A stretch of DNA of 64,000 nt from an uncultured Eubacteriales bacterium (GCA_949283695.1 CASDTX010000016.1:62001-126000); one strand, 5' to 3'. Shown: positions 28,049 to 37,932, numbered from the stretch's first letter. Notes: generated by a model not told the origin, from the letters alone. Program-made: numbers and translations.

Positions 28049-28678
28049 ATGTCAGATAAGATTATTGAGAACAATCAGGTAACAGTCATAGGAACGGTGG
28101 TGTCAGAATTTACATACAGCCACGAGGTATTCGGAGAGGGATTCTATATGGTAGATATCCTTGTGAAGAGGCTGAGCAGTTCAAATGACAGAATTCCGGT
28201 GATGGTATCCGAGCGCCTGCTCAATGTGGATGAGGATTACCGGGGAAGATGCATTGCAGTGACCGGACAGTTCCGGTCCTATAACCGGCATGAAGAGCAG
28301 AAGAACCGCCTGGTGCTGTCTGTGTTTGCGCGGGAGATCGAGTTCGTTGAGGAGGAGCCGGACGGGGCCAGGACGAACCATATCCTGCTGGAAGGATATA
28401 TGTGCAAACGGCCGGTCTACCGAAAGACGCCGCTGGGGAGGGAGATCGCGGATCTTTTGCTGGCTGTCAACCGGCCATACGGAAAATCCGATTACATTCC
28501 GTGTATTTGTTGGGGGAGGAATGCCCGCTATGCGTCGGGATTCGATGTGGGAGAGCATGTGCGGATCCTGGGCAGGATCCAGAGCCGGGAGTATGTAAAG
28601 AAGCTGTCCGAAACCGAGACCGAAACCCGGACCGCGTATGAAGTCTCTGTGAGCAAGCTTGAGTGCATGGATCCGTAA
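28049..28678 (+). CDS. Tandem OB-fold, single-stranded-DNA-binding-like protein
   Basis: A 209-residue protein with two SSB-like halves. The first (about 8-110) starts VTVIGTVVSEFTYSHEV and includes CIAVTGQFRSYN. The second (about 115-205) starts NHILLEGYMCKRPVYRKTP and includes the PriB/SSB-like YIPCICWGRNA and VRILGRIQSREY. Such duplicated OB proteins occur in Clostridia alongside a normal Ssb. There is no acidic, Phe-ending tail of the kind that recruits partners in canonical Ssb. DNA binding is inferred. The ATG at 28049 lies behind AAGGGAGAA. Confidence 0.75.
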   Translation: MSDKIIENNQVTVIGTVVSEFTYSHEVFGEGFYMVDILVKRLSSSNDRIPVMVSERLLNVDEDYRGRCIAVTGQFRSYNRHEEQKNRLVLSVFAREIEFVEEEPDGARTNHILLEGYMCKRPVYRKTPLGREIADLLLAVNRPYGKSDYIPCICWGRNARYASGFDVGEHVRILGRIQSREYVKKLSETETETRTAYEVSVSKLECMDP

Positions 28679-28709
28679 AGCGCGCCTGCGGACAGTAACA
28701 ATATGGCAG

Positions 28710-28788
28710 CAGTTCAGCCCGCGCCATTCGCAAAGCCGCACTGACGTGCGAATTGCGGCTGCGCCGCTTCTTTGCTCATGAACTGATA
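28710..28788. repeat. Complex palindromic intergenic element
   Basis: Arms CAGTTCAGCC (28710-28719) and GAACTGATA (28780-28788) enclose two competing inner hairpins, ATTCGCA/TGCGAAT and AGCCGCA/TGCGGCT. The arms and a central CTGACG are shared with the palindrome at 27852-27895 on the other side of the OB-fold gene. Confidence 0.45.
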
Positions 28789-28803
28789 TACAATATGATC
28801 GTT

Positions 28804-28853
28804 AAAAGGATATCAAATGTTGAGATAACTTCTCGAATGTGATATCCTTTTTT
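28804..28853 (+). terminator. Terminator after the OB-fold protein gene
   Basis: An 11-bp perfect stem (28804-28814 with 28841-28851) is followed by a six-T run that overlaps its 3' arm. The 26-base loop contains a weaker TTGAGA/TCTCGAA pairing. Confidence 0.75.
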
Positions 28854-28966
28854 ATATCATGGGAAAGTCCTTCGGACTGGCCCAGAATAGAAGAAACCCT
28901 CCGGCCGGGTGTGCGCCTGGGCGTAGGGAAGATGTGCCGCTGAAGCGGCCATAGGGAGGAGAAGAA

Positions 28967-29725
28967 ATGGTAAAAATATTACTTCATGGATGCAGCGGAA
29001 AGATGGGAAGGATGATCACGCAGATTGTTAAGGAAGACGAGAATGCTGTGATCACAGCCGGAGTAGATACATATACGGAGGTTGTGAGTGATTATCCGAT
29101 CTTCGACTCTGTGGAGAAATGTGACGCGGATGTGGATGTGGTGATTGATTTCTCCAATGCAGGGGCAGTGGACAAGCTGTTAGACTGGTGCGTGGAGAAG
29201 CAGCTGCCGGTTGTTCTCTGCACGACAGGACTTTCGGAAGCGCAGCTTGCGAAGGTGGGAGAGGTGTCCGGCAAGATCCCGGTACTGAAGTCTGCCAATA
29301 TGTCTCTTGGAATCAATCTCCTTTTGAAGCTTCTCCAGAATGCGGCGAAAGTTCTGGCTCCGGCCGGATATGACATTGAAGTTCTGGAGCGCCATCACAA
29401 CCAGAAAGTGGATGCGCCCAGCGGAACGGCACTGGCACTGGCGGATGCAGTGAATGAAGCGATGGATAATGAATACCATTATGTCTTTGACAGAAGTCAG
29501 GTGCGCCAGAAGAGAGAGAAGAAAGAGATCGGCGTGTCAGCAGTCCGCGGCGGAACGATCGTGGGAGAGCATGAGGTGATTTTTGCCGGAACGGATGAGG
29601 TGATTGAGTTCAAGCACACGGCCTATTCCAGGAGTGTGTTTGCGAAAGGCGCCGTGGAGGCAGGGAAGTTCCTGGCCGGGAAAGCTGCCGGAATGTACGA
29701 TATGGGCGATGTGATCGGTCTGTAA
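28967..29725 (+). CDS. dapB: 4-hydroxy-tetrahydrodipicolinate reductase
   Basis: Reduces hydroxy-tetrahydrodipicolinate with NAD(P)H in the diaminopimelate and lysine pathway. The 252 residues start with the Rossmann motif LLHGCSGKMGRMI and include the catalytic and substrate-binding LERHHNQKVDAPSGTALALAD near 140-160. It has a GGGAGGAG ribosome site. There is no dapA beside it, and fbp follows 25 bases later. The 113 bases upstream, after the terminator, hold small GC hairpins (28866-28878, 28936-28949) that do not look like a lysine riboswitch. Confidence 0.95.
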   Translation: MVKILLHGCSGKMGRMITQIVKEDENAVITAGVDTYTEVVSDYPIFDSVEKCDADVDVVIDFSNAGAVDKLLDWCVEKQLPVVLCTTGLSEAQLAKVGEVSGKIPVLKSANMSLGINLLLKLLQNAAKVLAPAGYDIEVLERHHNQKVDAPSGTALALADAVNEAMDNEYHYVFDRSQVRQKREKKEIGVSAVRGGTIVGEHEVIFAGTDEVIEFKHTAYSRSVFAKGAVEAGKFLAGKAAGMYDMGDVIGL

Positions 29726-29750
29726 AGAATCGTCCGTGGGAGGAAGCGTT

Positions 29751-31703
29751 ATGAAAGAATTAGAAACCAGGTACCTGGAGAGACTGTCTGATTTGTACCC
29801 GACGATCGCGGCAGCGTCCACGGAGATCATTAACCTGCAGTCCATCCTCAACCTGCCGAAGGGAACGGAGAATTTCCTTACAGATGTACATGGAGAGTAT
29901 GAGGCGTTTTCTCATGTTCTTAAAAACGGATCCGGATCTGTGAGACGGAAGATCGAGGATGTATTCGGAAACCGCATGAGTGACAGGGACAAGCGTTCGC
30001 TTGCCACTTTGATTTATTATCCGAAGCAGAAGATGGACCTGATTCGTCAGACAGAGCCGAATATGGAGGACTGGTATAAGGTTCATCTGTATCTATTGAT
30101 CGAAGTGAGCAAACGTGCTGCGAGTAAGTATACCCGCTCAAAAGTGAGGAAATCACTTCCGAAAGACTTCGCCTATGTGATCGAAGAGCTGATCACAGAG
30201 AAAGCGGAAGTAAACGACAAAGAATCTTATTATAATGAAATTATTTCCACTATTATCCGCATCGGGCGCGCGGAGGAGTTTATCTGTGCTATATCGGAGC
30301 TGATCCAGCGCCTGGTGGTGGATCATCTGCATATTGTCGGTGATATTTACGACAGAGGCCCGGGGCCGCACATTATCATGGATAAGCTGATGGCATACCA
30401 CTCCGTTGACATCCAGTGGGGAAATCATGATGTGCTCTGGATGGGGGCGGCAGCCGGACAGAGAGGCTGCATTGCCAATGTGGTCCGGATCTGTGCGAGA
30501 TACGGGAATCTGGATATCCTGGAAGACGGCTACGGCATCAACCTGCTTCCGCTGGCGACATTTGCCCTGCGGACGTATTATGATGATCCATGCACCTGCT
30601 TTAAACTGAAGGTGCCGGACCGACCGGATTCTGAGGAAATGCAGATGAATCTGCGGATCCACAAGGCGATCTCCGTCATCCAGTTCAAAGTCGAAGGGGA
30701 GATCATCCGGCGGCAGAAGTCGTTTCATCTGGAGGACCGGGCGCTTCTGGACAAGATTGATTACGAGAAGGGGACGGTGATTCTTCAAGGAAAAGAATAT
30801 CAGCTCCTGGACAACTATTTCCCGACCATAGATCCGAACGATCCGTATGCGCTCAGCGAGGAGGAAGAGGAGATCATGGAGCGTCTGGAACGGGCGTTTA
30901 AGAACTGTGAAAAGCTGCAGCAGCATATGCGTTTCCTGCTGGCAAAGGGCGGCCTGTATAAGGTATATAATGACAATCTCCTCTATCACGGCTGTGTGCC
31001 GCTTACAGAGAGCGGAGAGCTGAAGGAAGTGGAAGTATACGGGAAGACATACAAGGGCAGGGCATTGTATGACGCTCTGGACGCTTATGTGAGGAAAGGC
31101 TTCTTTGCACTGGATGAGAAGGAGCGGCAGGACGGAAAGGATATCATGTGGTATATCTGGCTCCATCCGGATTCACCGCTGTTCGGGAAGAATAAGATGG
31201 CCACGTTCGAGCGTTATTTCCTTGCAGAGAAGGAGACACATATCGAAAAGAAGAACGCCTACTACAGGATGATTGAGGATGAGCAGGTGATGGACGGAAT
31301 CATGCGTGAATTCGGACTGGACCCTGCCGGATCCCATATCGTGAACGGCCATGTCCCGGTCAAAAGGAAGGACGGCGAGAGCCCCATCAAGTGCGGCGGA
31401 AAAGTCCTGGTAATCGACGGGGGATTCTCCCGGGCTTATCAGAAACAGACCGGCATCGCGGGGTATACATTGATCTATAATTCCTACGGGATCCGCCTGG
31501 TGGCGCTGGAACCTTTCGAGTCCACGGAGGCTGCGATTAAAAAGGAAATTGATATCCATTCCGAGACCATGGTGGTCACCCGGGTCCGAGACCGGTGTCT
31601 GGTAGGCGACACAGATGTGGGCCGGGATTTGAGAGAACAGATCCAGGATTTGGAGCGGCTTCTGGCGGCATATCGAAACGGAGAAATCATTGAAAAGCTG
31701 TGA
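29751..31703 (+). CDS. fbp: Fructose-1,6-bisphosphatase, class III
   Basis: The gluconeogenic phosphatase of Bacillota. The 650 residues match the class III family (about 640-670) and contain metallophosphoesterase motifs: VVDHLHIVGDIYDRGPGPH, QWGNHDVLWMGAA, and near the end HIVNGHVPVKRKDGESPIKCGGK. I chose the ATG at 29751, with GGGAGG seven bases upstream, over a GTG 15 bases earlier. It lies between dapB and a sigma factor gene, both close by in the same direction. Confidence 0.95.
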   Translation: MKELETRYLERLSDLYPTIAAASTEIINLQSILNLPKGTENFLTDVHGEYEAFSHVLKNGSGSVRRKIEDVFGNRMSDRDKRSLATLIYYPKQKMDLIRQTEPNMEDWYKVHLYLLIEVSKRAASKYTRSKVRKSLPKDFAYVIEELITEKAEVNDKESYYNEIISTIIRIGRAEEFICAISELIQRLVVDHLHIVGDIYDRGPGPHIIMDKLMAYHSVDIQWGNHDVLWMGAAAGQRGCIANVVRICARYGNLDILEDGYGINLLPLATFALRTYYDDPCTCFKLKVPDRPDSEEMQMNLRIHKAISVIQFKVEGEIIRRQKSFHLEDRALLDKIDYEKGTVILQGKEYQLLDNYFPTIDPNDPYALSEEEEEIMERLERAFKNCEKLQQHMRFLLAKGGLYKVYNDNLLYHGCVPLTESGELKEVEVYGKTYKGRALYDALDAYVRKGFFALDEKERQDGKDIMWYIWLHPDSPLFGKNKMATFERYFLAEKETHIEKKNAYYRMIEDEQVMDGIMREFGLDPAGSHIVNGHVPVKRKDGESPIKCGGKVLVIDGGFSRAYQKQTGIAGYTLIYNSYGIRLVALEPFESTEAAIKKEIDIHSETMVVTRVRDRCLVGDTDVGRDLREQIQDLERLLAAYRNGEIIEKL

Positions 31704-31738
31704 TGGAAGAGACAACCGTGTGAAAACAGGAGGCATAA

Positions 31739-32575
31739 ATGGAAAGACAGCAGCACAATACAGCAGAAGAGACACCCTCTGAGGCGCTGGCCATCTACCT
31801 TAAGGAGATCGGCCAGATCCCGCTTCTCAGCGAAGAGGAGGAGAAGTTACTGGGGCAGAGAGCTGCTTCCGGGGACGATGAGGCGCGGCACAGACTGGAG
31901 GAGGGGAATCTCCGCCTTGTGGTATCTCTTGCCAAGCATTATACCGGCCGTGGTGTCCAGCTTATGGACCTGATTCAAGAAGGAAATCTGGGCCTTATGC
32001 GGGCAGCGGAAAAGTATGACTATACGAAGGAAAACAAGTTTTCCACGTATGCGGCGTGGTGGATCCGGGAGGCCATGCAGCGGGCGATTGACCAGCAGTC
32101 CAGAGAGATCCGTGTCCCGGTTCATGTGGCGGAGAATATGAAGCGGGTGCAGAAAGCGGCGAAAGAACTTCAGCAGACGCTGGGAAGAGAGCCGGACCCG
32201 AAAGAAATCGCCGAAAAACTGGGGGACAGGACAGAGGAAGATGTGAAAAATATACTGACTTATCTGCAGAATCCCGTGTCTTTGGAGACTCCGGTGGGAG
32301 AAGACGGAGAGGACAGTCTGGGCGATATGGTGGAAGATAAATCAGAGGCGACGCCGGAGGAAGCGATGGATGTCCTCGTGCGGAAAGAAGAGGTACAGGA
32401 ACTGCTTTCCTCTCTGACAGAAAGAGAGCGGCAGATCGTGTGTCTGCGTTATGGCCTGGAGGATGCCAGACCGCATACCCTGGAGGAAATCGGCGAGATG
32501 CTCGGGGTAACCCGTGAGCGGGTGCGGCAGATCGAGGCCCGCGCAATGGAGAAAATGCGTAAAAACGCAAATTGA
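31739..32575 (+). CDS. Short RpoD-like sigma-70 factor (group 2 type)
   Basis: A 278-residue sigma factor with regions 1.2 to 4.2 of the RpoD type: [36 protein letters not shown] (region 2.4), IRVPVHVAE (3.0), and a full region 4 with [23 protein letters not shown]. Region 1.1 is absent and the protein ends soon after region 4.2 (KMRKNAN), unlike a typical primary sigma factor of about 370 residues. It is therefore probably an additional RpoD paralogue, recognising promoters close to consensus. It sits 35 bases after fbp, away from dnaG. Confidence 0.88.
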   Translation: MERQQHNTAEETPSEALAIYLKEIGQIPLLSEEEEKLLGQRAASGDDEARHRLEEGNLRLVVSLAKHYTGRGVQLMDLIQEGNLGLMRAAEKYDYTKENKFSTYAAWWIREAMQRAIDQQSREIRVPVHVAENMKRVQKAAKELQQTLGREPDPKEIAEKLGDRTEEDVKNILTYLQNPVSLETPVGEDGEDSLGDMVEDKSEATPEEAMDVLVRKEEVQELLSSLTERERQIVCLRYGLEDARPHTLEEIGEMLGVTRERVRQIEARAMEKMRKNAN

Positions 32576-32581
32576 AAAAAT

Positions 32582-32662
32582 AAAAAGATCTCTGTGAATA
32601 AATATGAAAAATGTGCAGATAGTAAAGGTACAATAATATTTATGGAAAGGGAGATCTTTTTT
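32582..32662 (+). promoter_or_regulatory. Long-range hairpin ending at the lipoprotein start codon
   Basis: AAAAAGATCTC at 32582-32592 pairs perfectly with GAGATCTTTTT at 32651-32661, and six T residues run up to the ATG at 32663. The 3' arm includes part of the GGGAG ribosome site. It can act as a terminator for the sigma factor gene and, in a readthrough transcript, would mask translation of the lipoprotein. Confidence 0.5.
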
Positions 32663-33019
32663 ATGAAGAAAATGAAGAAGTTTCTGCTGCTTATGACATG
32701 TACTTTCGTGCTCCTGGGAACAGCTGCCTGCAGCAGCAAGGACAATGTGGATAACGGAGCGGACCAGTCAACTACGGGGAATCAGACGTCGGACGATAGC
32801 GGGAATCGGACAGATGACAGAACTGACAATACGGATACAGATGACCGGAATATGAACGACGCTACCGGAGGAAACGGGGTTCTGGATGATGCGGTGGATG
32901 ATGTGACAGACGGAGTAGACCGGGTAACCGATGATGTGACGGACGGAGTAGACCGTGCCGCGGATGACCTTACAGAGGACAACGGCGTCACGAGAGATAC
33001 GCAGGACAATAACCGGTAG
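32663..33019 (+). CDS. Small Asp-rich lipoprotein
   Basis: A 118-residue secreted lipoprotein of unknown function. It has a basic start (MKKMKKF), a hydrophobic signal stretch and a lipobox-like GTAAC with the Cys at about residue 23. The mature part is low-complexity and rich in Asp, Asn, Thr and Gly, with an imperfect repeat DDVTDGVDR(V/A)(T/A)DD in its second half, which may form a charged helix. The ATG at 32663 follows GGGAGATC. An earlier ATG at 32642 would add seven residues. The next gene is separate. Confidence 0.75.
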   Translation: MKKMKKFLLLMTCTFVLLGTAACSSKDNVDNGADQSTTGNQTSDDSGNRTDDRTDNTDTDDRNMNDATGGNGVLDDAVDDVTDGVDRVTDDVTDGVDRAADDLTEDNGVTRDTQDNNR

Positions 33020-33040
33020 AAGGGCTCTTTTGAAAACGTG

Positions 33041-33073
33041 CGGCGCAGGCTCTCAATGGGAATGCCTGCGCCG
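33041..33073 (+). terminator. Hairpin after the lipoprotein gene
   Basis: A 10-bp perfect GC-rich stem (33041-33050 with 33064-33073) lies shortly after the lipoprotein stop. It has no T tract, so it may only slow polymerase or protect the mRNA end. Confidence 0.4.
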
Positions 33074-33138
33074 TATTCTGTGAGAGCAGCGGCAGGTGTG
33101 ACGTGACATCCTGGAAATGGGAAGGAGAAAGAAAAGAG

Positions 33139-33912
33139 ATGAGATTCAGGCCATGCATTGATATACATAACGGAAAAGTGAAACAGATCGTGGGAGGAAG
33201 CCTCCGGGACGAGGGAGACAGCGCACGGACCAATTTCGCGTCAGAACTGGACGCTTCTTTTTATGCAGAACTGTACCAGAGGGACGGCCTGAAAGGCGGC
33301 CATATCATCATTCTGAATTCGGCCGGATCAGAGCATTATGAAGCCTCACGGCAGCAGGCACTCTCCGCCCTTTCTTCCTGGCCGGGCGGCATGCAGATCG
33401 GCGGGGGGATCACGGCGGAGAATGCCGGGGATTATCTCCGGGCCGGGGCCAGCCATGTGATTGTCACATCCTACGTATTCCGAAACGGTTCTTTCCAGAG
33501 AGAGAATCTGGACCGGCTCGCGGCAGCGGTGGGCAGGGAGCGGATCGTTCTGGACTTAAGCTGCAGGAAAAAGGATGGCGCTTATTATGTGGTGACAGAC
33601 CGGTGGCAGAACTTTACGGACATGAAGCTGGACAAAGAGGTTCTCAGCGAGCTCTCCGGCATGTGCAGTGAGTTCCTGATCCACGGGGTAGATGTGGAAG
33701 GAAAGCGCGCAGGGATGGAGGAGGAACTGGTACAGATGCTGGGCGAATGGGACGGAATTCCGGTTACATACGCAGGCGGAATCGGCTCTCTGGACGACCT
33801 GGAACGGTTCCGCAGAGTGAGCGGCGGAACGGTAGACGTCACGATCGGAAGCGCACTGGATCTTTTCGGCGGGAGTATACCGTACGAGACAGTGAAAAAA
33901 CTGGGCGGCTAA
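33139..33912 (+). CDS. hisA: Phosphoribosylformimino-5-aminoimidazole carboxamide ribotide isomerase
   Basis: The histidine-pathway Amadori isomerase. The 257 residues form a TIM barrel with RFRPCIDIHNGKVKQIVGG at the N-terminus, GGGITAENAGDYLRAGASHV, LDLSCRKK and VTYAGGIGSLDDLERF. The long insertions and the DLSCRKKDG segment match the variant found in fungi (HIS6) and many Clostridia rather than the enterobacterial HisA. The start at 33139 is set by alignment, and AAGGAG lies 12 bases upstream. No other histidine gene is near. Confidence 0.85.
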   Translation: MRFRPCIDIHNGKVKQIVGGSLRDEGDSARTNFASELDASFYAELYQRDGLKGGHIIILNSAGSEHYEASRQQALSALSSWPGGMQIGGGITAENAGDYLRAGASHVIVTSYVFRNGSFQRENLDRLAAAVGRERIVLDLSCRKKDGAYYVVTDRWQNFTDMKLDKEVLSELSGMCSEFLIHGVDVEGKRAGMEEELVQMLGEWDGIPVTYAGGIGSLDDLERFRRVSGGTVDVTIGSALDLFGGSIPYETVKKLGG

Positions 33913-33952
33913 CCTTTGCTTGTCCTGGATTTGTTAACGATTTATGAATTGG

Positions 33953-33981
33953 TTGAATTACCCTCCACTTAGTGCTAAAAT
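33953..33981 (+). promoter_or_regulatory. Sigma-A promoter for secA
   Basis: TTGAAT at 33953-33958 and TAAAAT at 33976-33981 are 17 bases apart, about 60 bases before the secA start. Confidence 0.6.
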
Positions 33982-34048
33982 GGAAAACGGAGTGACTTCG
34001 GAACGTAAGGTCTGAAGGCAAATTTGTATAAGGAGTTAATTGCGTAAT

Positions 34049-36628
34049 ATGGGTATTATAGAGAAGATTTTCGGCACCCACAGTGAGAATGAGCTGAAGC
34101 GTATTTATCCGATCGTTGACCGGATCGAGGCGCTGGGGCCTGAGATGAAGGCGCTGTCTGACGAGGAGCTTCGCGGCAAAACGAGGGAATTCAAGCAGCG
34201 TTTGAGCGAGGGCGAGACACTGGACGGGATCCTGCCGGAGGCATATGCGGTCGTCAGAGAAGCGGCTTCCAGAACGCTCGGCATGAGTCACTACCGGGTA
34301 CAGCTGATCGGAGGAATTATCCTTCATCAGGGGCGTATCGCAGAGATGAAGACCGGAGAAGGCAAGACACTGGTATCCACACTTCCCGCCTACCTGAACG
34401 CCCTGGAAGGCAAAGGCGTGAATATTGTCACGGTAAACGACTATCTGGCAAAGCGTGACGCAGAATGGATGGGGAAAGTTCATGAGTTCCTGGGCCTGAA
34501 AGTGGGAGTTGTCTTAAACGGCATGGAAAGCAATGAACGCCGTGCCGCATATGACTGTGACATTACCTATGTGACCAACAATGAACTTGGATTTGATTAC
34601 CTGCGTGACAATATGGTCATCTACAAAGAGCAGCTCGTACAGAGAGGGCTCCACTACGCCATTATTGACGAGGTGGACTCTGTCCTCATCGACGAGGCGA
34701 GAACGCCGCTGATTATTTCCGGACAGAGCGGAAAATCAACGAAGCTCTATGAGGCATGCGATATCCTGGCCCGTCAGCTGGAGCGCGGAGAGGCCAGCGG
34801 AGAGTTCTCCAAGATCAATGCGATCATGGGAGAAGAGATTGAAGAGACCGGCGACTTCATTGTCAACGAGAAAGAGAAGACCGTAAATCTGACGGAGGAC
34901 GGTGTGAAGAAGGTAGAGAAGTTCTTCCACATCGAAAATCTTGCGGATCCGGAAAATCTCGAAATCCAGCACAATATCATCCTTGCCCTCAGAGCACATA
35001 ATCTGATGTTTAAGGATCAGGATTATGTAGTGACCGGCGAGGGAGAAGTCATGATCGTTGATGAGTTTACGGGACGTATTATGCCGGGCCGCCGTTATTC
35101 GGACGGACTTCATCAGGCGATCGAGGCAAAGGAGCATGTGAAGATCCGCAGAGAGAGCAAGACGCTGGCGACGATCACATTCCAGAACCTGTTTAATAAA
35201 TTCGACAAGAAGAGCGGTATGACCGGTACAGCTCTGACTGAGGAAAAAGAGTTCCGTGATATCTACGGAATGGATGTCATCGAGATCCCGACGAACAAAC
35301 CGGTTCAGAGAGTGGATCTGGACGACGCGGTATATAAGACAAAGAAAGAAAAGTATAAAGCAGTCGTGGAGGAGGTTAAGCGGGCCCACGAGAAAGGCCA
35401 GCCCGTTCTGGTGGGAACGATTACCATCGAAGTATCTGAACTCTTAAGCGGCATGCTGAAGCGCCAGGGCATCAAGCATAACGTACTCAACGCCAAATAC
35501 CACGAGCAGGAGGCGGCCATCGTGGCGGATGCGGGACTTCACGGGGCAGTGACCATCGCCACCAACATGGCCGGACGAGGTACGGATATCAAACTGGACG
35601 ATGACGCCAGAGCTGCAGGCGGACTGAAGATCATCGGTACAGAGCGCCATGAGTCCAGACGAATTGACAATCAGCTCCGCGGACGAAGCGGACGTCAGGG
35701 AGATCCGGGTGAATCCCGTTTCTATATTTCTCTGGAAGATGACCTCCTCAGACTGTTCGGCTCTGAGAAGCTGATGGGCGTATTCAATGCGCTGGGCGTT
35801 CAGGAGGGAGAGCAGATCGAGCATAAGATGCTGTCCAATGCCATCGAGAACGCGCAGAAGAAGCTGGAGATCAACAACTTCGGCATTCGTAAGAACCTGC
35901 TGGAGTACGATCAGGTGATGAACGAACAGAGGGAGATTATCTACGGAGAGAGACGCCGGGTGCTGGACGGCGAGAGCATGCGCGATACGATCTACAGTAT
36001 GATCACAGAGTATGTGGAGAATATTACCGACCGGTTCGCGTCTCCGGATGCAGAACCGGAAGAGTGGGATATCAGAGGTCTGGATGTGAACCTCCACAAT
36101 GTGATTCCGACCATGGAGCTTCCGGTGGCAGAAGAATGCCAGGAGATGCGCCAGAAAGAACTGAAGCATCTCTTAAAAGAGCGTGCGGTTAAGGCGTATG
36201 AGGCGAAGGAAGCGGAATTCCCGGAGGCAGAACAGATCCGGGAGATTGAGCGCGTGATCCTTCTGAAAGTGATCGACGCCAGATGGATGGACCACATTGA
36301 TGATATGGATCAGCTCCGGCAGGGCATCGGGCTGCAGGCATATGGGCAGAGAGATCCGCTGGTTGAGTACAAGATGACCGGGTATGACATGTTCGGCGAG
36401 ATGACGAACATGATCGCGGAGACTACGATCCGTACCCTGTTCAATGTCCGTGTGGAACAGAAGGTGGAGAGGGAAGAGGTTGCGAAAGTGACCGGCACCA
36501 ACAAGGATGACACCTCTGTGCGGGCGCCGAAGAAGCGGGAAGAGAAGAAGATCTATCCGAACGATCCGTGCCCCTGCGGAAGCGGAAAGAAATATAAACA
36601 GTGCTGCGGCAGAAAAAAAGCTGTATAA
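34049..36628 (+). CDS. secA: Preprotein translocase ATPase SecA
   Basis: The motor that pushes preproteins through SecYEG. The 859 residues include the helicase-like motifs [10 protein letters not shown] and [40 protein letters not shown], and a C-terminal zinc-binding tail [17 protein letters not shown], which binds SecB or ribosomes in other bacteria. The start is uncertain: ATG 34049 gives [19 protein letters not shown], the usual family start, but is 13 bases from the AAGGAG. TTG 34040, three codons earlier, is only 4 bases from it. It is not linked to prfB by a clear terminator. Confidence 0.95.
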   Translation: MGIIEKIFGTHSENELKRIYPIVDRIEALGPEMKALSDEELRGKTREFKQRLSEGETLDGILPEAYAVVREAASRTLGMSHYRVQLIGGIILHQGRIAEMKTGEGKTLVSTLPAYLNALEGKGVNIVTVNDYLAKRDAEWMGKVHEFLGLKVGVVLNGMESNERRAAYDCDITYVTNNELGFDYLRDNMVIYKEQLVQRGLHYAIIDEVDSVLIDEARTPLIISGQSGKSTKLYEACDILARQLERGEASGEFSKINAIMGEEIEETGDFIVNEKEKTVNLTEDGVKKVEKFFHIENLADPENLEIQHNIILALRAHNLMFKDQDYVVTGEGEVMIVDEFTGRIMPGRRYSDGLHQAIEAKEHVKIRRESKTLATITFQNLFNKFDKKSGMTGTALTEEKEFRDIYGMDVIEIPTNKPVQRVDLDDAVYKTKKEKYKAVVEEVKRAHEKGQPVLVGTITIEVSELLSGMLKRQGIKHNVLNAKYHEQEAAIVADAGLHGAVTIATNMAGRGTDIKLDDDARAAGGLKIIGTERHESRRIDNQLRGRSGRQGDPGESRFYISLEDDLLRLFGSEKLMGVFNALGVQEGEQIEHKMLSNAIENAQKKLEINNFGIRKNLLEYDQVMNEQREIIYGERRRVLDGESMRDTIYSMITEYVENITDRFASPDAEPEEWDIRGLDVNLHNVIPTMELPVAEECQEMRQKELKHLLKERAVKAYEAKEAEFPEAEQIREIERVILLKVIDARWMDHIDDMDQLRQGIGLQAYGQRDPLVEYKMTGYDMFGEMTNMIAETTIRTLFNVRVEQKVEREEVAKVTGTNKDDTSVRAPKKREEKKIYPNDPCPCGSGKKYKQCCGRKKAV

Positions 36629-36760
36629 CGCAGAAAAAAGCCGTATAATGCAGATAGAAAGCTGGATAGTATAGTAAGAAAGCTGTATCACAGGGAAGAA
36701 TATCCCTGCAAACCGACACCCGGGAAAGGGGTCAGAATAAATATGAAAGAGGTGAATAAG

Positions 36761-37880
36761 GTGGTTTTATTAGACGAATTAAAGTTAAAACTGATAGCCT
36801 ATGAAGAACCGCTGAAAGATCTGAGGGATTCACTTTGACCTGGCTTCAAAGAAGCTGAGAGTGGAAGAACTTCAGAAACGTCTGGAGGAACCGGGATTCT
36901 GGGATGACCCGGAAGTATCCCAGCAGGTCATGAAAGAGCTGAAAGGCCTTCAGGATTCTGTCAAGGAGATTGAAAAGCTGTATTCAGATTATGAGGATAT
37001 GCTTCTTCTGATTGAGATGAGTGAGGAGGAGGCAGACGAGGAGACAGTCGGGGAAATCGAGGAGGAACTGGGGCAGTTCGAAGAGAAGTTCGAAGAACTG
37101 CGGATCGGAACTCTTCTGACAGGCCCTTATGACAGAGACAATGCCATCGTCACGCTCCATCCGGGCGCAGGCGGAACGGAGTCCTGCGACTGGTGCAGTA
37201 TGCTGTACCGCATGTACACCCGCTGGGCGGAGAAGAAGGACTATGATGTGGAAGTGCTGGACTATCTGGAAGGAGATGTGGCAGGCATCAAAGGCGTGAC
37301 CTTCGAGGTGAAGGGAGAGAATGCCTACGGGTATCTCCGGTCAGAGAAGGGCGTTCACCGTCTGGTGCGGATTTCGCCGTTCAACGCGGCCGGGAAGCGG
37401 CAGACCTCCTTTGCTTCCTGTGATGTGATTCCGGATATCGAGGAGAACATTGATATCGAGATTAACGACGAGGATCTGAGAATTGATACGTATCGTTCCA
37501 GCGGCGCCGGCGGACAGCATATTAATAAGACGTCGTCCGCAGTCCGCATCACCCATCTCCCCACGGGAATTGTGGTCCAGTGTCAGAATGAGCGGTCACA
37601 GCACATGAACAAGGATAAGGCTATGCAGATGCTGAAATCCAAGCTGTACCTGATGAAACAGCAGGAACAGGCAGAGAAGATGTCTGATATCCGCGGGGAA
37701 GTCAGGGATATTAACTTCGGAAATCAGATCCGCTCTTATGTCATGCAGCCGTATACATTGGTGAAGGATCACAGAACGAGCGCGGAGATCAGCAATGTGA
37801 ATGCGGTGATGGATGGAAATATTGATCCGTTCATCAATGCGTATCTGAGCGCGAATACACAACAGGCGCCCGAGCAGTAA
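36761..37880 (+). CDS. prfB: Peptide chain release factor 2, programmed +1 frameshift
   Basis: RF2 ends translation at UGA and UAA. A first reading frame of 25 codons from GTG 36761 ends at the in-frame TGA at 36836-36838. The sequence CTT TGA C at 36833-36839 is the classic autoregulatory slip site: the ribosome shifts +1 on CTT and continues with GAC at 36837. The 372-residue product then has the RF2 core with GAGGQHINKTSSAVR. AGGG lies 5 bases before the slip codon and could act as the internal anti-SD site. An ATG at 36743 is an alternative start. Confidence 0.93.
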
Positions 37881-37932
37881 GCCGGGAGCCTGTTTCGGTT
37901 ACTATAAAGGAAGTACAGAAAGGAAGAAAGCG

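Noticed and set aside
28854-28966. Lysine riboswitch or other structured leader before dapB
   Set aside because: Only small local hairpins (AGTCC/GGACT, GCCGCT/AGCGGC) are visible. The conserved core of a lysine riboswitch is not apparent and the space after the upstream terminator is too short.
30153-31166. 337-codon open frame opposite fbp
   Set aside because: It is antisense to a full-length class III bisphosphatase and shows no start signal or family motifs.
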